Shown here: in pieces, positions 53,743 through 62,768 of the stretch
How the letters are laid out: every line of letters starts with the position of its first letter
How positions within the stretch are numbered: position 1 is the first letter of the stretch
Assembly: GCA_009773415.1 (NCBI GenBank)
Contig: WSNO01000011.1
Coordinates: 62,001 to 126,000, forward strand
Origin: Nitrospirota bacterium
GTDB taxonomy: Bacteria > Nitrospirota > Thermodesulfovibrionia > Thermodesulfovibrionales > Dissulfurispiraceae
Length of the DNA stretch: 64,000 nt
Reading direction: 5' to 3'
Notes under the pieces: model-generated
Databases searched by the model: none
Told to the model about the DNA's origin: nothing
Seen by the model: only the letters and a program-made list of their open reading frames with translations
Translations under genes and position numbers: made by a program

Positions 53743-55272
53743 ATGCGCCAAAAACATGAATCAATTCTGATTCGCGGGGTGAACTGGATAGGGGACGCCG
53801 TCATGACACTTCCGGCCATTCGCGCAGTGCGCCGGGCATATCCCGAAGCGCGCATCAGTGTTCTGGCAAAACCGTCGGTCGCTCCTGTTTATGAACACCT
53901 TCGCGGGATAGACGAAGTTATTGTCCAGCATGATCATCATGAAGGCATCCTCGGCAGGTTCAAAATGGCAATGGAGTTGCGGCGGAAGAAATTTACCAAA
54001 GCGATTCTGCTCCAGAACGCCTTCGGCGCGGCGCTTACCGCGTTTCTTGCCCGCATTCCCGAGCGCATCGGCTACGATCGCGACGGCCGGGGCTTCCTGC
54101 TTACAAAGGCAATACCCTACAAGAATGAAGATCTTGTGATGCATCACATTAACTATTATCTGCATCTGCTGAAACAGGCAGGCATTGCGGCAGAATATGA
54201 AAGGCCTGCTCTCGTCATTACGCTGCAGGAGCGGCTTTGGGCGCGCAGGCGACTCGCCGATCTGCCGAAGCCGATTCTCGGCATCAATCCGGGCGCAACC
54301 TATGGGTCTGCCAAGCGCTGGCATCCGGACCGCTTTGCGGAGGTTGCCAACTGGTTTATACGAACAACGGGCGGCGGAGTCATTCTGTTCGGCAGCAAAA
54401 GGGAAGAAGACATTGCCCGTGAAATAGAGGAAGACATACCACATAATAACAAGCTCTGCGTTGCCGGACATACCACGCTTCGCGATTTGATGGCACTGAT
54501 AGCGGAGTGTGATGTCTTTGTGACGAATGACTCCGGTCCGATGCATCTGGCAAACGCCATCGGAACACCGCTGGTTGCCATCTTCGGGTCGACGTCTCCG
54601 GCCCTGAGCGGTCCGCTGGGTGACGGAGTTCGCGTACTGAACGCCGGCGTGCCCTGCAGCCCCTGCTTTGAACGTACCTGTCCTCGAAAAGATCTGAAGT
54701 GCATGGCAACCATTACGGCCGATGAAGCATCCCATGAACTGGCTCAGATCGTCCCCCGGCAGCGTGCGGTGTTTTTCGACAGGGATGGAACCCTCTGCCG
54801 TGATGCCGACTACCTGAGCGACTGGAAGGATTTCGAGCTTTTCCCGGACATAGAACAGGTGCTGCGACTGAAGGAGAAGGGATATCTTCTCATCGGGGTT
54901 TCGAATCAGTCGGGAATCGGGCGCGGCCGGGTTATGGAATCATTTGCGAAAGAGGTCAATCAGGTGTTTATCGACAAGTACGGTTTCGACGATTTCTTTT
55001 ATTGTCCGCACCGGCCTGACGAGCACTGCTCATGCCGCAAGCCGGAGCTGGCAATGATTCAGGAAGCCCGGCTCAAATACCGTATCGATCTGTCCAGGTC
55101 ATATGTTGTCGGCGACAAGGATGCCGACATGCTGCTTGCCCGGATGGTCGGCGCCCGCGCCATTCTTGTGCAGACCGGTCAGCAGGCATCATCCGAACAT
55201 GCGCACCGTATCGTGCAGTCTCTGTCAGACGCCGTGGCAGCAATTCTTGCTGATGAAAACAAAGATACTTAA
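53743..55272 (+). CDS. Fusion of ADP-heptose:LPS heptosyltransferase and GmhB-type phosphatase
   Basis: 509 residues. Residues 1-340 are a GT9 heptosyltransferase: VNWIGDAVMTLPA near the start, GINPGATYGSAKRW, then TNDSGPMHLANAIGTPLVAIFG, typical of WaaF. Residues about 345-509 are a HAD phosphatase: FFDRDGTLCRD (motif I), VSNQSGIGRG, the Zn-binding CPHRPDEHCSCRKP, and VVGDKDADMLLA, matching D-glycero-beta-D-manno-heptose-1,7-bisphosphate 7-phosphatase (GmhB). The chain joins one step of ADP-heptose synthesis with a heptose transfer step. The next gene, waaC-like, starts 20 bases inside the end. Confidence 0.9.
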   Translation: MRQKHESILIRGVNWIGDAVMTLPAIRAVRRAYPEARISVLAKPSVAPVYEHLRGIDEVIVQHDHHEGILGRFKMAMELRRKKFTKAILLQNAFGAALTAFLARIPERIGYDRDGRGFLLTKAIPYKNEDLVMHHINYYLHLLKQAGIAAEYERPALVITLQERLWARRRLADLPKPILGINPGATYGSAKRWHPDRFAEVANWFIRTTGGGVILFGSKREEDIAREIEEDIPHNNKLCVAGHTTLRDLMALIAECDVFVTNDSGPMHLANAIGTPLVAIFGSTSPALSGPLGDGVRVLNAGVPCSPCFERTCPRKDLKCMATITADEASHELAQIVPRQRAVFFDRDGTLCRDADYLSDWKDFELFPDIEQVLRLKEKGYLLIGVSNQSGIGRGRVMESFAKEVNQVFIDKYGFDDFFYCPHRPDEHCSCRKPELAMIQEARLKYRIDLSRSYVVGDKDADMLLARMVGARAILVQTGQQASSEHAHRIVQSLSDAVAAILADENKDT

Positions 55273-56305
55273 TCGCGAGCCGAAGAAGATTCTCATTGTC
55301 AAGCCGAGCTCTCTCGGCGACATAGTTCATAGTCTTGCGTTTCTCTCGGCTATCCATGATCAGTTTCCCCAGTCAACTATCGACTGGGTCGTCGCGCGCG
55401 GATTTGAGGGATTGCTCGAACACCATCCCATCCTGCGCCGGCTCTGGATCATCAGAAAGGATCAGTGGAAAGACGTCAGGAAACTGCCTGCAACAGCACG
55501 CGAGATGCGGGAGCTTTTTGTGTCTCTGCGCAATGAGCAGTACGATCTCGTTGTTGATCTGCAAGGGTTATTGAGAAGCGGACTCATAACGCACGCCACG
55601 AAAGCGCCGGTGCGCATCGGCTTCAAAGAGGCGCGCGAAGGAAGCCGCCTTTTTTATACGCACACCGTTGCGGGGGGGCGCGATACTCATGCGGTCGACC
55701 GTTGCCTGCAGATTGCCGCGGCGCTCGGATGTGAAATCGCCAATGTCACATTTCCCCTTCCCCTTGTGAAAGAATCAAGGGAAATAGCGGCACTGAAACA
55801 AGAACTCGGAAACTATGCCGCTGTCGTGCCGGGAGCGCGCAAGCCTGCGAACAGGTGGCCGGCGGAGCGCTACGGAGCGCTGTCATCGCTTCTGCCGTTC
55901 AGGACGGTTGTCCTCGGCAGCAAGGCTGATGCAGCCCTTGCAGAGTCGGTCGTCCGGGCATCGGGCGGCTCGGCGGTCTCTCTTGCCGGGGAAACAGATC
56001 TTACCGGGCTTGTGCAGATCATCCGCGGCGCGCAGCTCATGGTCTGCAATGACACCGGCCCAATGCATATTGCAGCAGCGCTTCATGTGCCGGTTGTCGC
56101 TCTTTTTGGTCCTGCGAATCCGAAGAGGACCGGACCATACGGGCAGCTCGACCGGGTCATCAATCCGAATCTTCCGTGCGCCCCCTGTTACAAAAAGGAG
56201 TGCAAAAGGCCGGTATGCATGGAAGCCATATCAGTTGAGGAAGTGGAAAAAGCAGCGAAAAACGTAATAATCGGCAAAAAAAATTCACCAGACGGAGGAT
56301 TGTGA
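55253..56305 (+). CDS. waaC: ADP-heptose:LPS heptosyltransferase (WaaC-like, GT9)
   Basis: ATG at 55253 overlaps the upstream fusion gene by 20 bases. 350 residues: LIVKPSSLGDIVHSLAFLSAI at residues 14-34 (WaaC opening), VPGARKPANRWPAERY, and CNDTGPMHIAAALHVPVVALFG, the nucleotide-sugar-binding region. WaaC adds the first heptose to the Kdo of the LPS core; PSSLGDIVHxL is closer to WaaC than to WaaF. Together with the preceding gene it shows an outer membrane with an inner core of heptoses. The stop overlaps the DUF296 gene start. Confidence 0.88.
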   Translation: MKTKILNREPKKILIVKPSSLGDIVHSLAFLSAIHDQFPQSTIDWVVARGFEGLLEHHPILRRLWIIRKDQWKDVRKLPATAREMRELFVSLRNEQYDLVVDLQGLLRSGLITHATKAPVRIGFKEAREGSRLFYTHTVAGGRDTHAVDRCLQIAAALGCEIANVTFPLPLVKESREIAALKQELGNYAAVVPGARKPANRWPAERYGALSSLLPFRTVVLGSKADAALAESVVRASGGSAVSLAGETDLTGLVQIIRGAQLMVCNDTGPMHIAAALHVPVVALFGPANPKRTGPYGQLDRVINPNLPCAPCYKKECKRPVCMEAISVEEVEKAAKNVIIGKKNSPDGGL

Positions 56306-56739
56306 TGAAGTATCAGATAGGACAAACAGGTCGCGTTGTTGTCGCGAAGTTCGAAGACGGTGACAACCTTCTTCAGGGGCTGATCGAGATTGCGAAAAAA
56401 GAGAACATAAGGGCGGGCGCTTTCCATATTATCGGAGCTCTCAAGGCAGGACGCTTTGTGGTCGGTCCGAAAACCGACGAAATGCCGCCGGTGCCGGAGT
56501 GGCGTGAACTGACGGAGAGCCACGAGACATACGGGTTCGGCACTATTTTCTGGTATGGCGAAGAGCCGCGAATACACTTTCACGGATCATACGGAAAGTT
56601 CGATTCCGTCAGGGTAGGCTGCCTTCGTGAGGCATCTGAAACCTTCATGCTGCTTGAAGTGATTGTTTATGAAATCACGGGGGTGACTGCCCGGCGTGAA
56701 CTGGATGAAGTCACAAAAATGGTCTTGCTGAAGGTGTAG
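56305..56739 (+). CDS. DUF296/PPC-domain protein
   Basis: 144 residues from the ATG at 56305, which sits inside the waaC stop (TGATG). The single PPC/DUF296 domain begins YQIGQTGRVVVAKFEDGDNL, continues AGAFHIIGALKAG, and includes IHFHGSYGK with metal-binding-type His. Bacterial single-domain members form trimers and their role is unclear; in plants the fold is part of AT-hook proteins. It is translationally coupled to waaC but has no evident link to LPS. Confidence 0.85.
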   Translation: MKYQIGQTGRVVVAKFEDGDNLLQGLIEIAKKENIRAGAFHIIGALKAGRFVVGPKTDEMPPVPEWRELTESHETYGFGTIFWYGEEPRIHFHGSYGKFDSVRVGCLREASETFMLLEVIVYEITGVTARRELDEVTKMVLLKV

Positions 56740-56803
56740 TTGCCGGAAAAAAGGGGAGGAGTCGCCTGCTCCGGCGCTCCTCTGTCGATGCAAGCTTGCG
56801 AAA

Positions 56804-57160
56804 CTAAGGTTTCACATAGGCAAACCCGTTCTGTTGGGTCCTGATTATGAACGTAATGCCAGCCGGCACGACCTTCACAAAATACGGCAGCGATTCCGGC
56901 CGCATGCACACAGCCCCCTGGCTGCACATCATTTTAAGGGAGTTGCTGCAGGCGAGGAATTGAATTCCCTGTTCAGCAAGTTTGGTCATTTCAGCTACTT
57001 TTTCTCCGTCTGCATAGGCATTGACTCCCTGCCCGTTTGCAATCAGGACAACATCAACAGCGTCTATGCCAACATCCATAATCAGATTGGTGATATTTCC
57101 GAGCGCGGCACTCCATTTTTCGATCTCATTCACATGAAACAGCACTTTCAGTTTATCCAT
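56804..57160 (-). CDS. DsrE/DsrF-like small protein
   Basis: ATG at 57160 with GGAGG 6 bases upstream. 118 residues, DsrE fold: KVLFHVNEIEKWSAALGNITNLIMD, VDVVLIANGQGVNAY, LAEQGIQFLACSNSLKMM. The Cys in FLACSNSL is in the position used for sulfur transfer by DsrE/TusD. The C-terminal Cys cluster (CSQGAVC) could form a second site. No dsr sulfite-reductase genes are nearby. It is convergent with the DUF296 gene and head-to-head with tRNA-Ser. Confidence 0.72.
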   Translation of the reverse strand: MDKLKVLFHVNEIEKWSAALGNITNLIMDVGIDAVDVVLIANGQGVNAYADGEKVAEMTKLAEQGIQFLACSNSLKMMCSQGAVCMRPESLPYFVKVVPAGITFIIRTQQNGFAYVKP

Positions 57161-57292
57161 AAAAATTCCTCCAGAATACGATAATGAATAAATTATACCA
57201 AAGCGCCGCATGGAGCCTCAGCAGGTGGGTCTCGAATGCCGATAGTCTTGGTTTTTTCCAGAATGCTCTGGTAACATATCCGTCTACCGGCC

Positions 57293-57382
57293 GGAGGGGT
57301 GGCTGAGCGGTTGAAAGCGGCGGTCTTGAAAACCGTTGTAGGGGTGACTCTACCGTGGGTTCGAATCCCACCTCCTCCGCCA
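57293..57382 (+). tRNA. tRNA-Ser(UGA)
   Basis: The sequence folds as a class-II tRNA: 7-bp acceptor GGAGGGG / CTCCTCC (one G-U), D arm GGCTGAGC, anticodon arm with loop CTTGAAAA (anticodon TGA), an extra arm of 10+ bases (GTAGGGGTGACTCTAC), T arm GTGGGTTCGAATCCCAC, discriminator G and encoded CCA (57380-57382). The long variable arm and UGA anticodon identify serine. Confidence 0.95.
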
Positions 57383-57413
57383 TTATTCTTCTTCAAAATC
57401 AATCAGAAACAAG

Positions 57414-57444
57414 AAGGGCGGGATGCCTCTGGCATCCCGCCCTT
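57414..57444. terminator. Strong hairpin between tRNA-Ser and the Tim44-like gene
   Basis: Perfect 14-bp inverted repeat AAGGGCGGGATGCC / GGCATCCCGCCCTT with a TCT loop. It lies between two converging units (tRNA, plus; Tim44-like gene, minus) and could stop both. On the minus side it is followed by TTCTTGTTTC; on the plus side no T run is visible. Confidence 0.65.
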
Positions 57445-57507
57445 CTAAAACCGGAAGCGCTAACGATTGTCTGTTGCTCTCTCAGAAACCGTTTTCAGTC
57501 AAACATG

Positions 57508-58488
57508 CTATGCCTGATTGATTGCGCTCAGCTTCCAGGGATTGTTGCCGACAGGACGCGTCACCGTCCAGAACTCCTCAAACTTTACCGGGTCGGTCTT
57601 GTTGCCGGCGACAACCGCTCCCGATGCCTCATCAACGGTATAGTCGAGCACATTGGCGGTAAAGAGCACGGTAATAAAGTCCGCGCCGCTTTCCTGCCAC
57701 GCTTCGGTAATCTCGACGTTTCTGACCGCGATATTTTCTATGCGGTTAATCTGCCTTTTGCTTCTCATTTCATCAACATCAGTCTGCAGTGCGCGGCGCA
57801 TTTCGTCCGTCAGCACACCGGAAGCAATGGAGAGGTCACGGTTGCCCCATGCCGACTGAATCTTGAAAAAGAGGTCGGTTGCCTGCTCCTTGAAGCGTCC
57901 TTCATCAAATGAGCCGTCCATCTGCCTGATATACTGCAGTCCCTGGTCAGTATCAGTCGGCTGGTTGGATGCCTGAGACTCCACTGCCCGCGGGATGTCG
58001 TAGGATACGGGAGCAGCCTGCTGAGCGCCCCCTGTTCCCGAACGCTGGTACGCATAATTCTCCTGCTCTTTTTTCTTTTTGAACATCCTGTATACGAAAA
58101 ACAGAATCCCGCCGATGAGCAGTATCTCGATAAGACCAATGCCGCTTCCGCCGAAGCCGCCCATCCCGCCCATTGCATGAGCGATGCCGCCGAAGAGCAT
58201 TGCGCCGAGGAGGCCGCCCGCCACTGCGGTCATCATTGTTCTGGCAAAGCTCGGTTTCTGCGCTGCCGCCGCAGGCGGAGTAACGGCCGACTGATTGCGC
58301 TGTTGCTGCTGCTGCATGGCCGGCCGCGACGAGTCGGTCTTTGCCGGCTCAGACATGCTGCGCGAGCCGCGGCTGCCTGAAGACTTGCCGCCGCCCGCGC
58401 GGGCCCATGCTTCCATCTCAAATACGGTGCAGCTCAGAAACACGGCCACAAGGGCAATTGATAACAACTTGAGCATCTTTGCTTTCAT
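57508..58488 (-). CDS. Tim44-like domain membrane protein
   Basis: ATG at 58488 with GGAGGAAAAG upstream. 326 residues: N-terminal signal or anchor (LLSIALVAVFLSCTVF), a Ser/Gln-rich low-complexity spacer, a Gly-rich stretch with FARTMMTAVAGGLLGAMLFGG, a hydrophobic helix (LIEILLIGGILFFVYRMF), and a Tim44-like domain in the last 140 residues (YIRQMDGSFDEGRFKEQATDLFFKIQSAWGNRDL, DVDEMRSKRQINRIEN). In bacteria such proteins have unknown roles at the membrane. No neighbour hints at one. Confidence 0.82.
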   Translation of the reverse strand: MKAKMLKLLSIALVAVFLSCTVFEMEAWARAGGGKSSGSRGSRSMSEPAKTDSSRPAMQQQQQRNQSAVTPPAAAAQKPSFARTMMTAVAGGLLGAMLFGGIAHAMGGMGGFGGSGIGLIEILLIGGILFFVYRMFKKKKEQENYAYQRSGTGGAQQAAPVSYDIPRAVESQASNQPTDTDQGLQYIRQMDGSFDEGRFKEQATDLFFKIQSAWGNRDLSIASGVLTDEMRRALQTDVDEMRSKRQINRIENIAVRNVEITEAWQESGADFITVLFTANVLDYTVDEASGAVVAGNKTDPVKFEEFWTVTRPVGNNPWKLSAINQA

Positions 58489-58640
58489 TCTTTTCCTCCA
58501 GTATTGGGTGCTATTAGGGGATACTTTCATTATTATATCAGAGATATCTTTATTCAGATACAGCGTTAGTGCGATTTCGACAAAGCGCGGTATAATGTGT
58601 CAAAGAAGAATTTCTCTCTATTTCTATTAAGGAGCGTGTG

Positions 58641-60470
58641 ATGGAGCGACAAGAACTGGAACAGCTTGCGAAAACAATACGCTACTGGATTATTCGTTCG
58701 ACAACCGAGGCAGGCTCAGGCCACCCCACCTCTTCCCTCTCGGCGACGGATCTCATGACATGCCTGATGTTCGGCGGTTTTTTCCGCTTTGATGTCGCCA
58801 ATCCGGAACATCCCAACAACGACCGGCTCATCTTTTCAAAAGGCCATGCGGCGCCGCTGCTCTATGCGCTGTGGGCGGCGGCAGGCGCGGTTTCCGAGGA
58901 CGAGCTCATGACGCTCAGGAAATTCGGCGGCAGGCTTGAAGGGCACCCGACCATGTATTTCCCCTATGCTGAAGCCGCGACCGGTTCGCTCGGCCAGGGA
59001 CTTTCAATCGGGGTCGGCATGGCTCTGAATGCCAAATATATCGACAAGCTTCCGTACCGTACTTTTGTGCTGCTGGGCGACAGCGAAATGGCCGAAGGGT
59101 CCCAATGGGAAGCAATTCAGCTGGCTGCGCACTATAAGCTTGATAATCTGATAGGCATCATCGATGTAAACCGCCTCGGACAGCGGGGCGAGACGATGTA
59201 CGGCCATGAAATCGCCGCATATGAGCGCCGGGTTATGGCATTCGGCTGGAATACCGTTGTCATCCATGGCCACAGTGTGCATCAGATTATGACAGCGTAC
59301 GATCAGATTGATTCCAACTCAGGCGCTCCGCTGATGGTAATCGCACAAACCTATAAGGGGGGCGGTATCTCGGCGGTGCAGGACAAGGAAGGCCGGCACG
59401 GGACTCCGCTCACCGGTGAAGAGTGCGAGCAGGCCATTGCGGAGCTCGGCGAGGTTGACACAGCGCTACGCGGCGCACCTGCCATGCCCGGGAATCTGCA
59501 GGCGCCGAAGCAGACAGAGCAGAGCCCGGCGGATCTCTCTTATCCGAAGGACAAGCCGGTCGCAACGCGCAGAGCATACGGCAATGCCCTCGCGCGCCTC
59601 TATCCTCTGTATCCAGACATGGTCGTGCTCGACGCTGAAGTGAGCAATTCGACTTATGCCGATATCTTCAAAAAGGCGTATCCTGAACGGTTCTTTGAAA
59701 TGTACGTTGCGGAGCAGAATATGGCCGGAGCGGCGCTTGGTCTGGCGCGCCGCGGCAAGATCCCGTTTGTTTCTTCCTTTGCGGCGTTTCTGACGCGCGC
59801 GTTCGACCAGTTCCGAATGGCGCGCTACTCTGAAGGCAATATCAAAGTCTGCGGCTCCCATGCGGGGGTGTCCATCGGGGAGGACGGCACATCGCAGATG
59901 GGGCTGGAAGATATCGCAATGTTCCGTTCCGTGCTGGACAGCGTCGTCCTCTACCCGTCCGATGCGGTGTCGACCGAAAAGCTTGTCGAAGAAGCCATTC
60001 ATCACAAGGGAATGGTTTACCTCCGCACCACGCGCAAGGAAACACCGGTTCTTTACGACGCAGACGAAGCGTTTCCGATTGGGGGCAGCAAGACGGTGCG
60101 AAGCAGCGCACACGATGTCCTGACAGTTATCGGAGCCGGCATTACAGTGCATGAAGCCATTGCTGCCCGCGATAAGCTGAGGCTCGAAGGCATCAATGTC
60201 CGGGTTGTGGACCTGTACAGCGTTAAGCCGATAGACAAGGAAATGCTGCGCGAGGCGGCGCTTGAGACACAGGCTATCATCACGGTCGAGGACCACTATC
60301 CCGAAGGCGGAATCGGCGAAGCGGTCCGGAGCGCGCTTTTTGATTGTCCGGTGCCTGTCTATTCGCTGGCGGTCACGAAGATGCCGCGCAGCGGCAAGCC
60401 CGCGGAGCTGATGGAATATGAGGGCATTTCCTGCGATGCCATTATCAGGAAGGTAAAAGAGGTTTTATAG
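58641..60470 (+). CDS. tkt: Transketolase (single-chain)
   Basis: 609 residues from the ATG at 58641 (AAGGAG 6 bases upstream). It holds both halves in one chain: the ThDP-binding N-terminal part (GSGHPTSSLS, FSKGHAAPLLYA, GSLGQGLSIGVGMALN, GDSEMAEGSQWE) and the C-terminal pyrimidine/Tkt-C part (EQNMAGAALGLA, ITVEDHYPEGGIGEAV). The GDSEMAEGSQW form and about 610-residue length are those of the human-like/archaeal-like class rather than the 660-residue E. coli class. It provides sugar phosphates for nucleotides, aromatic amino acids and LPS heptoses. A bidirectional terminator follows. Confidence 0.92.
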   Translation: MERQELEQLAKTIRYWIIRSTTEAGSGHPTSSLSATDLMTCLMFGGFFRFDVANPEHPNNDRLIFSKGHAAPLLYALWAAAGAVSEDELMTLRKFGGRLEGHPTMYFPYAEAATGSLGQGLSIGVGMALNAKYIDKLPYRTFVLLGDSEMAEGSQWEAIQLAAHYKLDNLIGIIDVNRLGQRGETMYGHEIAAYERRVMAFGWNTVVIHGHSVHQIMTAYDQIDSNSGAPLMVIAQTYKGGGISAVQDKEGRHGTPLTGEECEQAIAELGEVDTALRGAPAMPGNLQAPKQTEQSPADLSYPKDKPVATRRAYGNALARLYPLYPDMVVLDAEVSNSTYADIFKKAYPERFFEMYVAEQNMAGAALGLARRGKIPFVSSFAAFLTRAFDQFRMARYSEGNIKVCGSHAGVSIGEDGTSQMGLEDIAMFRSVLDSVVLYPSDAVSTEKLVEEAIHHKGMVYLRTTRKETPVLYDADEAFPIGGSKTVRSSAHDVLTVIGAGITVHEAIAARDKLRLEGINVRVVDLYSVKPIDKEMLREAALETQAIITVEDHYPEGGIGEAVRSALFDCPVPVYSLAVTKMPRSGKPAELMEYEGISCDAIIRKVKEVL

Positions 60471-60497
60471 GAAGCGGGCGTAGCTTTTCAGGTGCAC

Positions 60498-60531
60498 AAA
60501 AAAGGCGGAGACCCCTGTCTCCGCCTTTTTT
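60498..60531. terminator. Bidirectional intrinsic terminator between transketolase and htpG
   Basis: The inverted repeat AAAAAAGGCGGAGAC / GTCTCCGCCTTTTTT with a 4-base loop has T runs on both sides when read from either strand. It ends transketolase (plus) and htpG (minus) transcription. Confidence 0.9.
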
Positions 60532-60547
60532 GTGTTTGGAACAGTCG

Positions 60548-62446
60548 CTATTTGTTCAGTTGTTCCGTCATCAGCCGCGCGACTGCCTTTGCAAACGCGG
60601 TCGGATCTTTCGGCTTCGCGCCTGAAAGCAGCAACGCCTGATCCATCAGCAGAGCGATGTTCTCCTTTAGCGCCGGATCGGCACTGTTCTTCTCGAACGC
60701 TGCATTCAGGGCCTCGATAACCGGATGATGCGGGTTCATCTCAAGAATCCGCTTGCTTTGGGGAACCTCCTGCCCCATCGCCTTGAAGATGCGCTCCATG
60801 GAGGGGTCCATCTGGTTTTCGTCCGTCACAAGGCAGCATGGAGAATCGGTCAGGCGACCTGAGAAACGGACATCCTTCACATCGTCCTTCAATTGTTCTT
60901 TCATGAGGTCAAGCAGTCTCGCGAATTTTTGATCCGCCTCTTTTTTCTCTTTTTCCTCTTCCTTGTCGAGCGCAAGGTCGCCTCGGGTGATGGACTTCAG
61001 TTTTTTTCCCTTGAATTCCCCCAGATCCCTCATGATTATCGGATCAACCTCGTCCGTCATGATCAGAACTTCGAGGTCCTTTTTCGCGAATGCCTCAAGA
61101 TAGGGGGAGCGCATCGCTTCATCATACGAAGGCGCTGTGATGTAATATACATCCTGCTGGTCTGGCTTCATGCGATCAAGGTATTCCGGCAGCGTAACAG
61201 TCTTGCCCGGCTCGGTTTTCGTGGACGGGAACAGGAGCAGTTCGGCAATCGCCTCGCGACGGGAATGGTCGAAGTGGATGCCTTCCTTCAGGATGCGGCC
61301 GAAGCCCGCATGGAATTTTTCGTATTTTTCACGCTCGTCGCGCTTCATCTCGCCAAGGGTGTCGAGCACTTTTTTCGTGATGCTTTTCTTCATCACCTCG
61401 ACCTGCCGGTTGTTCTGCAGAATCTCGCGCGACACATTCAGCGGCAAATCTGATGAGTCGACGACGCCCTTCACAAAACGAAGCCAGGCCGGAATCAGCT
61501 CTTCGCAATGATCCATAATCTGGACGCGCTTCACATAGAGCGCAGGACCGATCTTGAACTCCTTGTAAAAAATATCGAACGGCACGCGCTCCGGCAGGTA
61601 AAGCAGGGCTGTGAACTCGGTCGTGCCCTCTGCCTTATAGTGGATGACTTTTGCGGGATCGCTGAAATCGTGGCCGATATGCTTGTAAAACTCGTTATAG
61701 TCCGAATCACTGATATCCGCCTTGTCCCGCAGCCATATCGCTTTTTGGGAGTTCAGCGTTTCATCCTTGCGTATCTTGACCGTTTTGTCCTTGTCTATTT
61801 CGCTCTTTTCTTCGCGCTCAACTTCCATCACGACCGGATAATCAATGTAGTCCGAATATTTCCGGACTATCCCACGGATTTCCCACTCGTCAAGGTACTT
61901 TTTGTCCTCCTCGCGAAGATGGAGAACAACATCGGTCCCCGCCGAAGATCGTTCAGCATCGACAATGGTGAATGTGCCGTCAGCGGCAGACTCCCACCGC
62001 ACCGCCGTCTGACCAGAACCTGCCTTCCGGGAAACGACCGTCACTTTGTCGGCAACCATGAATGACGAATAGAAGCCGACCCCAAACTGCCCGATCAATT
62101 CCGGATGCTCCTGCACATCGCGGCTCTTCAGGAGAGCCAGAAATTCAGTGGTGCCCGAGTGAGCAATCGTTCCCAGGTGACGAACGGCATCCTCATGCGT
62201 CATGCCGATACCGTTGTCGCTGATGGTCAGCGTGCCCGCCGCCTTGTCAGGCGTTATTCTGATGGTCCACGCGGTCTCGGAAATCTCCCTGTTTGTCAAC
62301 GCTTCGTAGCGTGCCTTGTCGATTGCGTCGGACGCGTTTGAGATAAGCTCGCGCAGGAATATCTCCTTGTGCGAATACAGCGAGTGGATCATGAGGTTCA
62401 GGAGTTCCTTCACCTCGGTTTTGAATTCATGTTTCTGCAGCGACAT
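60548..62446 (-). CDS. htpG: Molecular chaperone HtpG (Hsp90)
   Basis: ATG at 62446 with AAAGGAG 9 bases upstream. 632 residues, the usual bacterial Hsp90 length. N-terminal ATPase: FKTEVKELLNLMIHSLYSHKEIFLRELISNASDAIDK, SDNGIGMT, GTIAHSGTTEF, IGQFGVGFYSSFMVAD. Middle domain: GVVDSSDLPLNVSRE and QNNRQVEVMKKSI. C-terminal dimerisation: NPHHPVIEAL. A sigma-70 promoter lies upstream; no heat-shock operator was recognised. It is divergent from thiG. Confidence 0.96.
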   Translation of the reverse strand: MSLQKHEFKTEVKELLNLMIHSLYSHKEIFLRELISNASDAIDKARYEALTNREISETAWTIRITPDKAAGTLTISDNGIGMTHEDAVRHLGTIAHSGTTEFLALLKSRDVQEHPELIGQFGVGFYSSFMVADKVTVVSRKAGSGQTAVRWESAADGTFTIVDAERSSAGTDVVLHLREEDKKYLDEWEIRGIVRKYSDYIDYPVVMEVEREEKSEIDKDKTVKIRKDETLNSQKAIWLRDKADISDSDYNEFYKHIGHDFSDPAKVIHYKAEGTTEFTALLYLPERVPFDIFYKEFKIGPALYVKRVQIMDHCEELIPAWLRFVKGVVDSSDLPLNVSREILQNNRQVEVMKKSITKKVLDTLGEMKRDEREKYEKFHAGFGRILKEGIHFDHSRREAIAELLLFPSTKTEPGKTVTLPEYLDRMKPDQQDVYYITAPSYDEAMRSPYLEAFAKKDLEVLIMTDEVDPIIMRDLGEFKGKKLKSITRGDLALDKEEEKEKKEADQKFARLLDLMKEQLKDDVKDVRFSGRLTDSPCCLVTDENQMDPSMERIFKAMGQEVPQSKRILEMNPHHPVIEALNAAFEKNSADPALKENIALLMDQALLLSGAKPKDPTAFAKAVARLMTEQLNK

Positions 62447-62500
62447 CTTCAATTCTCCTTTCAGATGAAAACTCTCTGTATTATTCAGACTAACCTTTTT

Positions 62501-62529
62501 ATATAAAAGAGTTCCGGTCTTTCTGTCAA
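62501..62529 (-). promoter_or_regulatory. Probable sigma-70 promoter for htpG
   Basis: On the minus strand, TTGACA (62529-62524), 17-base spacer, TTATAT (62506-62501), about 55 bases upstream of the htpG start. The match suggests vegetative rather than heat-shock-sigma expression. Confidence 0.6.
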
Positions 62530-62580
62530 CCCGCCGAGCGGCAATTGGTGCGCAGGACGGGATATCCGGCCCGTTTTTCG

Positions 62581-62609
62581 TTGACAAATCAGGGAGCGTG
62601 TTTTAAAGT
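62581..62609 (+). promoter_or_regulatory. Sigma-70 promoter for the TPP riboswitch and thiG
   Basis: TTGACA (62581-62586), 17-base spacer, TAAAGT (62604-62609). The start of transcription would fall at about 62616, at the edge of the riboswitch. The same two hexamers with the same spacing precede ytxH. Confidence 0.7.
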
Positions 62610-62615
62610 ACATCT

Positions 62616-62704
62616 ACCTGGGGGTGGCCGCAGGCCTGAGAGATTCCTGCAGAGCAGGAGCGACCCTTTGAACCTGATCCGGGTAATGCCGGCGAAGGGA
62701 ATGG
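62616..62704 (+). ncRNA. TPP (THI-box) riboswitch
   Basis: Contains the conserved thi-box pieces: GGGGTGG near the 5' end, CTGAGAG, ACCCTTTGAACCTGATCCGGGTAATGCCGGCGAAGGGA. Directly follows a good promoter and precedes thiG, so thiamine pyrophosphate represses thiG. Confidence 0.95.
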
Positions 62705-62713
62705 GCAATTATC

Positions 62714-62757
62714 AACGCAGCGCCCTTGTTCCCCCGGGATAGGGGCGTTCTCTTTTT
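62714..62757 (+). terminator. Putative attenuator terminator of the TPP riboswitch
   Basis: AACGC...CCCT pairs with AGGGGCGTT over a GC-rich loop, then CTCTTTTT follows. Position between aptamer and the thiG ribosome site (GGAGGGAG) suits a transcription-attenuation platform. The stem has an internal bulge, so the fold is less certain than the aptamer. Confidence 0.55.
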
Positions 62758-62768
62758 GGAGGGAGACT

